A stretch of 64,000 bases of DNA from Candidatus Freyrarchaeum guaymasense (GTDB lineage Archaea; Asgardarchaeota; Jordarchaeia; Jordarchaeales; Freyrarchaeaceae). The stretch lies in contig JAUQZD010000076.1 in the NCBI GenBank assembly GCA_030587405.1, forward strand, positions 1 through 64,000, read 5' to 3'. Shown here piece after piece: positions 17,477 through 24,440 of the stretch. A model generated the notes under the pieces. The model made no database searches, was not told where the DNA came from, and saw only the letters and a program-made list of their open reading frames with translations. How positions within the stretch are numbered: the stretch's first letter is position 1; the number at the start of each line of letters is the position of its first letter. A program made the position numbers and the translations under genes.

Positions 17477-19132
17477 ATGGCCGGTACCTTCCTAAACATC
17501 TTCAGACCGTTCATTCGCTTCATGCCGGAAGTTAAAGCCCCGGATCGTAGGGTTAGCTTCAGAGAGAAGCTCATTTGGACCGGTGTCGTTTTGATCCTCT
17601 ACCTTATAATGGCGAACATCCCACTCTACGGAATACCTAGAGGGCAAGGGTTTGACTACCTGTATTTCCTTAGGGTTATTCTGGCGTCTTCTAGAGGAAC
17701 CTTAATGGAGTTGGGTATAGGACCCATAGTTACCGCGGGACTTGTCATGCAGTTGCTTGCTGGATCAAAACTTATCGACGTAGACTTGTCGAACCCTGAA
17801 GATAGGTCGCTGTTCACCGGAGCACAGAAGGTTCTCGCTGTGCTGATGACCATGGTGGAGGCCGGCGTCTACATATTCGCTAAGGCATATGGCGACCTAA
17901 CCATCTACCAAGCAGCTTTAGTGTTCCTGCAGTTAACCACGGCAGGGATCGTCTTGATACTTATGGATGAAATGCTTCAGAAAGGCTGGGGACTAGGGAG
18001 TGGGGTCAGCCTTTTTATAGCTGCTAACGTAGCAGGACAAATACTCTGGCTTTCCCTAAACCCTAATACGAGCCCATACGACTACCTTGGCGTGGGGGCC
18101 TTAGTGGCACTAGTACAAGTTTTAACCTTTCCTTACTGGCCAGCAGCCTCCATGTTCCTTCAAATTTTATATTCCTACCCACCTGACCAAAGACTTAGTG
18201 TTGAGTGTTTAACGTCGGCGACGCAGGCCGCATCATACATGCTCTACTACATGGCATTTTACCCTTATACGGGGGTCTACTACGTTTTTTTCAGGTCTCA
18301 TAATCAACCCAGCATGATGGGGGTTATAGGTACAATCATCGTTTTTCTTGTAGTAGTTTACGTAGAGTCTGTTAGGGTTGAAATCCCTCTCCAGTACGCA
18401 CGTTTTAGAGGATTCCGAGGGAGATACCCGATAAAGTTTCTTTACACATCTAATATACCGGTTATCCTCGTACAAGCAGTGATCGCTAACATCTTATTGG
18501 TTTCACAGGTTTTATGGTCGAATGTTGGGTATGTCCCCTTCTCGCAGCTTATCCCGCTCTTAGGAGCAATCTGGCCGGACATCGACGTTACCCAGCTCCA
18601 ACCACTAGCGAGCTTAGGGTGGAACTATAACTCCTTGGTTAACATAATAGGACAGTTTATTCCCTCAACACCGAACATGAGCCAGCTTACTCCGGTAGGC
18701 GGAATCGCCTACTACTTCTCAACTCCCTACGGCTTAGATAACGTCTTTAAGGATCCGGGGCGGGCACTTATATACCTCATCATATTTTCAACTTTGTGTG
18801 CGGCTCTTTCATATATTTGGATAGACGTGTCGGGAATGGCTCCAAGAGATGTGGCTAACCAGCTTATCATGGCTGGAATGCAGGTTCCAGGATTCAGGAG
18901 GTCGCCTAAAATAGTTGAGAGGCTTCTCGAAAGGTATATTCCTCCCGTTACGATCCTTGGCGGCTTCGCCGTAGGGTTACTGGCTGCGTTTGCTGATTTT
19001 CTTGGTGCATTAGGAACGGGGACGGGGGTTCTGCTAACCGTAGGAATAATATATAACTATTATGAGTTAATTGCAAGGGAACAGCTTGCCTCAATAAGCC
19101 CTGCAATACGCGGCTTACTCGGGCTAGAGTAG
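17477..19132 (+). CDS. secY: Protein translocase subunit SecY
   Basis: The channel-forming subunit of the Sec translocon, 551 residues with about ten membrane helices. Landmarks are RVSFREKLIWTGVVLILYL, the TM2 region ELGIGPIVTAGLVMQLLAGS, GWGLGSGVSLFIAANVAGQI and RFRGFRGRYPIKFLYTSNIP (cytosolic C4/C5 loop). It is longer than typical archaeal SecY (~430-490). The extra length is mainly around residues 205-270, before TM6, and in the TM7-8 loop (~355-410). Conserved archaeal position after uL15. Confidence 0.96.
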   Translation: MAGTFLNIFRPFIRFMPEVKAPDRRVSFREKLIWTGVVLILYLIMANIPLYGIPRGQGFDYLYFLRVILASSRGTLMELGIGPIVTAGLVMQLLAGSKLIDVDLSNPEDRSLFTGAQKVLAVLMTMVEAGVYIFAKAYGDLTIYQAALVFLQLTTAGIVLILMDEMLQKGWGLGSGVSLFIAANVAGQILWLSLNPNTSPYDYLGVGALVALVQVLTFPYWPAASMFLQILYSYPPDQRLSVECLTSATQAASYMLYYMAFYPYTGVYYVFFRSHNQPSMMGVIGTIIVFLVVVYVESVRVEIPLQYARFRGFRGRYPIKFLYTSNIPVILVQAVIANILLVSQVLWSNVGYVPFSQLIPLLGAIWPDIDVTQLQPLASLGWNYNSLVNIIGQFIPSTPNMSQLTPVGGIAYYFSTPYGLDNVFKDPGRALIYLIIFSTLCAALSYIWIDVSGMAPRDVANQLIMAGMQVPGFRRSPKIVERLLERYIPPVTILGGFAVGLLAAFADFLGALGTGTGVLLTVGIIYNYYELIAREQLASISPAIRGLLGLE

Positions 19133-19143
19133 GAGGGTTAAAC

Positions 19144-19743
19144 TTGAGCGAGGAAGGATTTGTAATAGTTATCACCGGAATACCAGGAGTGGGGAAAACC
19201 ACGGTTATTGATGCGGCGATGGAAGCGGCAAAGAGAGAAAACATGAACGTCACTTTAATGAATTATGGGACGGTCATGTTTGAAATAGCTAAGGCTGAGG
19301 GACTAGTTGAAAACAGAGACCAAATGAGGAGGCTGCCATCACACGTGCAGAGGAGAATCCAAAGGCTTGCGGCACGTAGGATATCTGAGGATGCTAAGGG
19401 GCACGTAGTGCTGGTTGACACTCACATGTTAATTCGTACACCGGAGGGGTTCCTCCCCGGAATCCCAGCATGGGTCGCCGAAGAGTTGAAGCCCAACGTA
19501 TTAGTGCTTGTCGAGGCGGAACCAGAAGAAATAGCCCGTAGAAGGAAGAAGGACGAAACAAGGGAAAGAGATGTACAGTCCATCGAGGAAATACAGATGC
19601 ACCAAGAAATGTGCAGGTCTGCTGCAGCGGCATGCGCAGCCTTAACCGGGGCCACGATCGTGGTTATCCCTAATCATGACGGACGCGCCCACGAGGCGGC
19701 TGAACAAGTGTTCAAACTATTCAGGACGTTAAAGGAAAGCTAA
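19144..19743 (+). CDS. adkA: Archaeal adenylate kinase
   Basis: 199 residues with an N-terminal P-loop (VITGIPGVGKTTV, residues ~7-19) and a layout matching the archaeal AdkA group, which is distinct from bacterial Adk. It converts AMP and ATP to two ADP. The GTG or TTG start lies 11 bases after secY; the secY-adkA-DUF106 order is common in archaea. Confidence 0.93.
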   Translation: MSEEGFVIVITGIPGVGKTTVIDAAMEAAKRENMNVTLMNYGTVMFEIAKAEGLVENRDQMRRLPSHVQRRIQRLAARRISEDAKGHVVLVDTHMLIRTPEGFLPGIPAWVAEELKPNVLVLVEAEPEEIARRRKKDETRERDVQSIEEIQMHQEMCRSAAAACAALTGATIVVIPNHDGRAHEAAEQVFKLFRTLKES

Positions 19744-19768
19744 GGTAGGCGGAAAGGAGGTTCTGGCC

Positions 19769-20485
19769 GTGTTTTGGGATCCAGCAGCTCCGCCAGCGTC
19801 TACTCTAATTGTCTTGGCAGTATCGATTTTAGTGACGTTAACGTCAAGCGTGGTGAACCGTGTGCTTCTGCCAATACCGAAAATTAGAAGGTACGCTAAG
19901 GAGATAAGGAAATGGAGAGAGATGATGCAGAGGGCAAAGGAGACGGGAGACGAAAAACTGATGCTGAAGGCTAAAAGGCGGCAAAAGCTTATTGAGAAGA
20001 TGCAAAGGGAGCAAGCAACACTTCAGTTTAGACCCATGCTCGTCTACCTCATACCATTTCTGGTATTGTTCTACTATTTGAACAGCTTTTACAGTGCACC
20101 GTTTGGACCAACCGTTTCACCAACAATCGTTGCAGTACTCCCAGTCAACCTGTTTGACGTACCCGGGTTTTCTCCGGGAACATTCGGTGGATTCGTCAGC
20201 CCTCTCCTCACAGATATTTCAACGGTTTACCCTCTATTCGCTACCTTATGGCCTAGAATATACCTCATGCAAGTGCTACCCGGACTTACCGCAGTTCAAC
20301 AATCCCTGAACGTCCTAAAAATACTGACAAAATCAAGTGTAAACCTTCCGATTCCCCCTGTTCTTGACGGGTGGGCTCCTATTCCCGGATTTGGATTATG
20401 GTTCATATGGTGGTATTTCATTTCAAGCATAGCTTTCGGGGGACTCTTTCAGCGTCTTTTCGGAGTTTACATTCAACAATCTTGA
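19769..20485 (+). CDS. DUF106 membrane protein (YidC/EMC3-like insertase)
   Basis: 238 residues. An N-terminal membrane helix (~10-30) is followed by a basic cytosolic coiled hairpin (RRYAKEIRKWREMMQRAKE... KRRQKLIEKMQREQ) and two more hydrophobic segments. The DUF106 family is the archaeal branch of the Oxa1/YidC/EMC3/TMCO1 insertase superfamily. Its place directly after secY and adkA fits a role in membrane-protein insertion. Residues ~100-185 form a large extracytoplasmic loop. Confidence 0.9.
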   Translation: MFWDPAAPPASTLIVLAVSILVTLTSSVVNRVLLPIPKIRRYAKEIRKWREMMQRAKETGDEKLMLKAKRRQKLIEKMQREQATLQFRPMLVYLIPFLVLFYYLNSFYSAPFGPTVSPTIVAVLPVNLFDVPGFSPGTFGGFVSPLLTDISTVYPLFATLWPRIYLMQVLPGLTAVQQSLNVLKILTKSSVNLPIPPVLDGWAPIPGFGLWFIWWYFISSIAFGGLFQRLFGVYIQQS

Positions 20486-20497
20486 GGTGAAAGTGGC

Positions 20498-20764
20498 ATG
20501 CCAGCTCCTAGACTAAGGTCTAGATCTTTAAAAAGGAAGAAAGTCAGGACTCCCGGGGGAAGACTTGTAACTCATTATTGGAGAAGGACGGTGAGGAAGT
20601 ATCGGTGCGCGGTGTGTGGGGGAGTGCTCCATGGATGCCCCACCAGCAAGGAAGACGAGAAACTAGCGAAGACCAAGAAGAGGCCGGAGAGACCGTACGG
20701 AGGATACCTTTGCCACCGCTGCCTCAGGGCCATGATAAAGGCTAAAGTTCGAGAGGGAGTTTGA
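20498..20764 (+). CDS. rpl34e: Ribosomal protein eL34
   Basis: 88 residues with two zinc-binding pairs (CAVCGGVLHGCP and CHRC). The start MPAPRLRSRSLKRKKVRTPG is typical of eL34. Four bases from cmk. Confidence 0.96.
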   Translation: MPAPRLRSRSLKRKKVRTPGGRLVTHYWRRTVRKYRCAVCGGVLHGCPTSKEDEKLAKTKKRPERPYGGYLCHRCLRAMIKAKVREGV

Positions 20765-20767
20765 GCC

Positions 20768-21313
20768 GTGGTCGTCATAGCCATTAGCGGGCTGCACGGA
20801 ACAGGAAAGACGACGCAGGCACGCTACATAGCGGAGCGCTTTAAGCTGAGGCACTTCTCAGCTGGAATGATAATGAGGAGAATGGCCGAAGAGAGGGGAA
20901 TAGGCTTAGACGAGTTCTCAAGGATCGTTGAGGAGCAGCCTGAAATCGACAAGCTAATCGATGCCGCGAGCATCACCGAAGCTGAAAAGGGGAACGTGGT
21001 TTTGGATGCACGTTTGGCCGCCTGGATGGCTGGGGATAAAGCGGACATTAAGATCCTTTTAACGGCGCCCCTTGAAGTCAGAGCTAAAAGGATTGCTGTG
21101 AGAGATGGGAAAAGCTTTGAACAAGCTTTAAAAGAGACTATCGTAAGGGAAGAGAGTGAGAAAAGAAGGTACAAGGAACTTTACGGGGTAGATGTTGATG
21201 ACTGTAGCATTTTCGATCTCGTTATAAACACGGCTTTGTGGGATGAGGAAACCATAAGGAAGGTGTTAGAATTACTGGTTGAAGCTTATTTGGCGTCTTC
21301 CGAAGGGAAGTGA
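20768..21313 (+). CDS. cmk: Cytidylate kinase
   Basis: 181 residues beginning MVVIAISGLHGTGKTTQARY with a P-loop, followed by HFSAGMIMRRMAEERGI and the LID-region pattern of archaeal CMP kinase. It phosphorylates CMP/dCMP with ATP. The eL34-cmk-eL14-cbf5 order is conserved in archaea. Confidence 0.93.
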   Translation: MVVIAISGLHGTGKTTQARYIAERFKLRHFSAGMIMRRMAEERGIGLDEFSRIVEEQPEIDKLIDAASITEAEKGNVVLDARLAAWMAGDKADIKILLTAPLEVRAKRIAVRDGKSFEQALKETIVREESEKRRYKELYGVDVDDCSIFDLVINTALWDEETIRKVLELLVEAYLASSEGK

Positions 21314-21363
21314 AGGCTTTAATAAAGACTAGAAAGTGAAGGCTTGGAATGGAGGTGGATACG

Positions 21364-21636
21364 GTGGCATTGAAGCCCGGAAGTATTTGTGTGAAAACCG
21401 CTGGAAGAGAGGCTGGAAGGAAGTGCGTTGTTGTGGACGTGTTAGACAAAAACTTTGTTTTAGTGACGGGGCCCCCCAGCTTAACAGGAGTTAAACGTCG
21501 AAGAGCGAACATAAAACATCTGGAAGCGACAGGGTACTACATAGACATTCCTCGTGGAGCAGATGATGAATTAGTTCTCAAGAAGCTGGAGGAGGCGAAC
21601 TTAGCCGAGAAAGTAAAGGAGAAGATTAAGCTTTAA
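21364..21636 (+). CDS. rpl14e: Ribosomal protein eL14
   Basis: 90 residues from GTG 21364, preferred over the ATG at 21349 because GGAGGTGG sits at 21351-21358. The protein starts [20 protein letters not shown], with the KOW-type barrel of eL14 ([19 protein letters not shown]). cbf5 follows after ~35 bp. Confidence 0.94.
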   Translation: MALKPGSICVKTAGREAGRKCVVVDVLDKNFVLVTGPPSLTGVKRRRANIKHLEATGYYIDIPRGADDELVLKKLEEANLAEKVKEKIKL

Positions 21637-21671
21637 ACTGCTTTCCTCTCTTTCTAATGGGAGATGGGTGT

Positions 21672-22712
21672 ATGGAGAAGTCTTCATTAAACACGAAGAG
21701 GAGGATGCTCGTTAAAAGTGAGGATGAGACGTCAAGGGAGTACGGGAAGTACCCCGATGAGAGGAGCGTTGAGGAACTTTTAGAGGGATCCTTTGTTAAC
21801 ATCGACAAACCGGCTGGGCCTACAAGCCACGAGGTCTCTTCTTGGGTGAGACGCATCCTTAACTGTAAGAAGACCGGGCATGCAGGCACACTAGAGCCCT
21901 TACTCACGTAAGGGCGGTGAAACCCTAAGGTTACCGGGGTTTTACCCGTAGCTATAGGATACGCCACAAAGCTTATTCAAGCATTGCACCTTGCAAGTAA
22001 GGAATACGTGTGTGTAATGAGGATGCACGGGGACGTTGGCTTTGAACAGGTTAAAATGGTTTGCAACGAGTTTACTGGCCCGGTCTATCAGAGACCTCCA
22101 GTTCGATCATCAGTCAAGAGACGGCTTAGGATTAGGAGAATACATAGCATAGAAGCTCTCGAAATGGACGGCCGAAACGTTTTGCTGAAGATACGCTGCG
22201 AGTCAGGAACTTACATTAGGAAGCTGTGCCATGACATAGGGGAAGTTTTGGGGTGCGGAGCACATATGCGTGAGCTTAGAAGAATCGGGAGTGGGCCATT
22301 CACGGAGGAAAATATTGTGACGCTGCATGATTTAAAGGATGCATATGTCTTCTGGATGGAAGAGGGGGATTTAACTATTAAGAAATTTTTATTGCCAGCC
22401 GAAATAGCCGTTCAACACCTACCTAAAATATTCGTTCGTGACTCGGCTGTTGACGCCATATGTCATGGCGCTGACCTAGCAGTTCCTGGTGTGGTTAAAT
22501 TGGAGGAGGGCATCGAGCCGGGGGGGATGGTGGCCATTCTTACCCTTAAAGGAGAGCTCGTCGCATTGGGATCTGCTTTAATGTCGACGGAGCAAGTTAT
22601 TAGAGAAAAGAAGGGGTTGGCCGTTAAGACCAAGAGAGTAATCATGGAGAAGGGGACGTACCCGCCTCTCTGGAAGAAAAAAGAGGATGCAAAGTCGGAT
22701 TCTTCGCCTTAA
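21672..22712 (+). CDS. cbf5: tRNA/rRNA pseudouridine synthase Cbf5, interrupted by a 27-nt intron
   Basis: Catalytic subunit of the H/ACA RNP. It is read as join(21672..21894, 21922..22712), ~337 residues. The ATG at 21672 has GGGAGATG upstream. Unspliced, the frame stops at 21909. After removal of 21895-21921 the TruB motif II reads [16 protein letters not shown], and Asp75, the catalytic residue, is encoded across the junction (G|AC); the unspliced codon would be Glu. Exon 2 carries [20 protein letters not shown], the [13 protein letters not shown] motif and a C-terminal PUA domain ([20 protein letters not shown] to [12 protein letters not shown]). Nop10 is encoded 1.5 kb downstream. Cbf5 introns at this kind of site are known in crenarchaea. 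Confidence 0.95.
21895..21921 (+). other. BHB intron in cbf5 (27 nt)
   Basis: Fold read from sequence: central helix CACT (21889-21892) with GGTG (21916-21919); bulge 1 AGA (21893-21895); bulge 2 AAA (21920-21922); inner stem of eight pairs, 21896-21903 with 21908-21915, loop TCAC. Cutting after the second base of each bulge removes 27 nt. The outer exon helix is weak, so this is the HBh' class. It contains in-frame TAA and TGA. Confidence 0.9.
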
Positions 22713-22778
22713 AAGTGGATTTTCTCCTACGGGCATCTGCTCTTTACCTAACTTTTAAACCTGACCCCTCCGGGGCGA

Positions 22779-22790
22779 AAAGTATAAAAT
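22779..22790 (+). promoter_or_regulatory. TATA element before eL42
   Basis: AAAGTATAAAAT at 22779-22790, ~72 bp before the eL42 GTG, with GGAGGG at ~22847-22853. It would drive eL42-eS27-aIF2 alpha. Confidence 0.5.
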
Positions 22791-22861
22791 TGGTTTCATT
22801 CTCTCCTTACTCAAGCTTGAACGAGATCGAGGTTCTTTAGAGGAAAAGTGGAGGGTTAACG

Positions 22862-23166
22862 GTGAAATATCCTAAAATAAGGCGAACCTACTGTCCTAGG
22901 TGTAAGAGGCACACCGAGCATTCAGTGAGTGTTTACAAGAAAGGTAAGGATAGGGCTTTAGCGGAGGGCGCTAGAAGGTACGCGAGAAAGAAACGTGGCT
23001 ACGGCAGCCAGCCCAATCTTCTCTACGCTGCGTAGAGGGGGGCAAACCGATCCAGAGAGTGTTTGCAAAAACTACGAAGAAAGTCAGTTTTAAGCTCAAA
23101 TGTAAGGAGTGTGGCCATATTATTCATACTAAGGGTATCCGCCTTAGGAAGGTTGAAACTGTCTAA
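22862..23166 (+). CDS. rpl44e: Ribosomal protein eL42 (L44e), interrupted by a 29-nt intron
   Basis: Read as join(22862..23016, 23046..23166), 91 residues. Exon 1 begins at GTG 22862 ([20 protein letters not shown]) and runs to GYGSQP, then meets a stop at 23033. Exon 2, in another frame, gives [20 protein letters not shown] and [20 protein letters not shown]. Removing 23017-23045 joins them as [19 protein letters not shown], matching the family consensus in this region, and unites the two CxxC zinc pairs (CPRC, CKEC). Length is normal for eL42, which lies near the E-site. Neither half alone would be a ribosomal protein. Confidence 0.92.
23017..23045 (+). other. BHB intron in the eL42 gene (29 nt)
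   Basis: Central helix GCCC (23011-23014) with GGGC (23040-23043); bulge 1 AAT (23015-23017); bulge 2 AAA (23044-23046); inner stem CTCTACG with CGTAGAG (23021-23027 / 23031-23037), loop CTG, plus two outer pairs. A cut after base two of each bulge gives lysine codon AA|A. Length 29 changes the frame by two, as needed. Confidence 0.9.
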
Positions 23167-23180
23167 AGGAGGGTGCTTGG

Positions 23181-23387
23181 TTGCGGAAGCAGCGTGAGAT
23201 AATTCCACAGCCTAGAAGCGTGTTCCTGAAGGTTCAATGCCCAGACTGTGGTACGGAAACCATAATCTTCGACAGGGCCAGCACGGTCGTTAAGTGCCAC
23301 GTGTGTGGAGCGATGTTAGCTGAGCCAGGAGGAGGAAAGGCCCGTCTCCTAGTTAAAAAGAAGAACATCATCCAGGTTCTGAGTTGA
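23181..23387 (+). CDS. rps27e: Ribosomal protein eS27
   Basis: 68 residues from TTG 23181, with GGAGGGTG upstream. One zinc site of four cysteines: CPDCG and CHVCG. The sequence QPRSVFLKVQCPDCGTET and ALVKK-type C-terminus are typical of eS27. Between eL42 and aIF2 alpha, as in most archaea. Confidence 0.95.
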   Translation: MRKQREIIPQPRSVFLKVQCPDCGTETIIFDRASTVVKCHVCGAMLAEPGGGKARLLVKKKNIIQVLS

Positions 23388-23432
23388 AGTTTTGAGAAGG
23401 AAAGTAGGAAAAGTAAGAGAGTGTGGGTGAAA

Positions 23433-24227
23433 ATGGTTAGGTTGCGGAAAGGATTTCCGAGCGAGGGGGACCTTGTGATAGCCACCGTTACGAGAGTTGC
23501 TAAGCATGGAGCCTATGTTTCCTTAGACGAGTACGAGGGGAAGGAGGGGCTAATCCACATTTCAGAGATTTCTCAAAGCTGGGTTCGGAACATAAGAAAC
23601 TTTGTTAGAGAAGGGCAGAAGGTTGTTGCTAAGGTTCTTAGAACCGATCCTAGGAAAGGGTTCATAGATCTTTCACTTCGAAGGGTGACGGAATATCAGA
23701 GGAAGCAGAAAATACAGGAGTGGAAGAGGGCGCAGAAGGCTGATAACCTTCTTGAGCTGGCTGCAGGAAAGCTTAAGGCAACCATTGATGAAGTCTACGA
23801 GAAGGTAGGATGGCCTCTTGAAGACAAATATGGGGAGATATATGCTGGACTGGAGGAGGCTTCAGAGAGAGGGGAGCAAGCTCTTCTCGACGCAGGCGTT
23901 GACGAGAAATGGGCCGCTGTTGTAGCCGAGCTAGCCCGAGCATACGTTGAAATTCCAAGGGTCAGGATAGGGGGGTTCCTCGAACTAACTTGCTGGAAGC
24001 CTAACGGAATAGACGCCATTAAGAAGGCGTTAATCTCGGCCGAAAAGGCCGCAGGGAACGGTGACGTATCCGTTGAAATATACACGGTGGGGGCCCCCAG
24101 ATATAAAGTCGAGGTAACGGCTAAGGATTATAAGCAAGCTGAAGCCGCGTTAAAGAAGGTGGTGGATACTGCATTAGCGATAATTAAAAGTGAGCGCGGG
24201 CAGGGATCCTTCACACGTGAAAAGTAA
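23433..24227 (+). CDS. eif2a: Translation initiation factor aIF2 alpha
   Basis: 264 residues from ATG 23433 (a GTG at 23421 is the alternative). Domain 1 is an S1 OB-fold (GDLVIATVTRVAKHGAYVSL, KEGLIHISEISQSWVRNIRN), domain 2 is helical and domain 3 is alpha/beta (EVTAKDYKQAEAALKKV). It binds aIF2 gamma (encoded at 35 kb) to carry initiator Met-tRNA. Confidence 0.96.
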   Translation: MVRLRKGFPSEGDLVIATVTRVAKHGAYVSLDEYEGKEGLIHISEISQSWVRNIRNFVREGQKVVAKVLRTDPRKGFIDLSLRRVTEYQRKQKIQEWKRAQKADNLLELAAGKLKATIDEVYEKVGWPLEDKYGEIYAGLEEASERGEQALLDAGVDEKWAAVVAELARAYVEIPRVRIGGFLELTCWKPNGIDAIKKALISAEKAAGNGDVSVEIYTVGAPRYKVEVTAKDYKQAEAALKKVVDTALAIIKSERGQGSFTREK

Positions 24228-24245
24228 GGTAAGTTTAGACCTTCT

Positions 24246-24425
24246 TTACGTTGACTTTAACTCCATTAGTTCTTTCTTCCGTTTCCTTCTCCACTCGCCT
24301 AAGCGGTCTTCTATGGAGAATTTCGGCGGGTGGGGGATCCTAACCTCTCCTCCACAGTAGGGACAGGCATCCTGCCTTAGAGTGTACCGGCCACATGAAA
24401 CACACTTTCTAAGTAGGAACCCCAT
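24246..24425 (-). CDS. nop10: H/ACA RNP protein Nop10
   Basis: A 59-residue gene on the minus strand: ATG 24425, stop 24246. It reads MGFLLRKCVSCGRYTLRQ, CPYCGGEVRIPHPPKF, then a basic helical tail. Two CxxC pairs form the zinc ribbon of archaeal Nop10, followed by the PPKFSIEDRLGEW helix that packs on Cbf5. It lies directly downstream of aglB (16 bp) and converges on aIF2 alpha. Confidence 0.93.
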   Translation of the reverse strand: MGFLLRKCVSCGRYTLRQDACPYCGGEVRIPHPPKFSIEDRLGEWRRKRKKELMELKST

Positions 24426-24440
24426 TAGGGAGCACCCTTA

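Noticed and set aside
21657..22712. cbf5, eL42, kae1, aIF2 gamma and aEF1A as pseudogenes or sequencing errors
   Set aside because: Each break coincides with a BHB fold, and exact removal restores the family consensus. Random errors would not produce 4-bp helices with 3-nt bulges at five sites, nor insert 14-43 extra bases.
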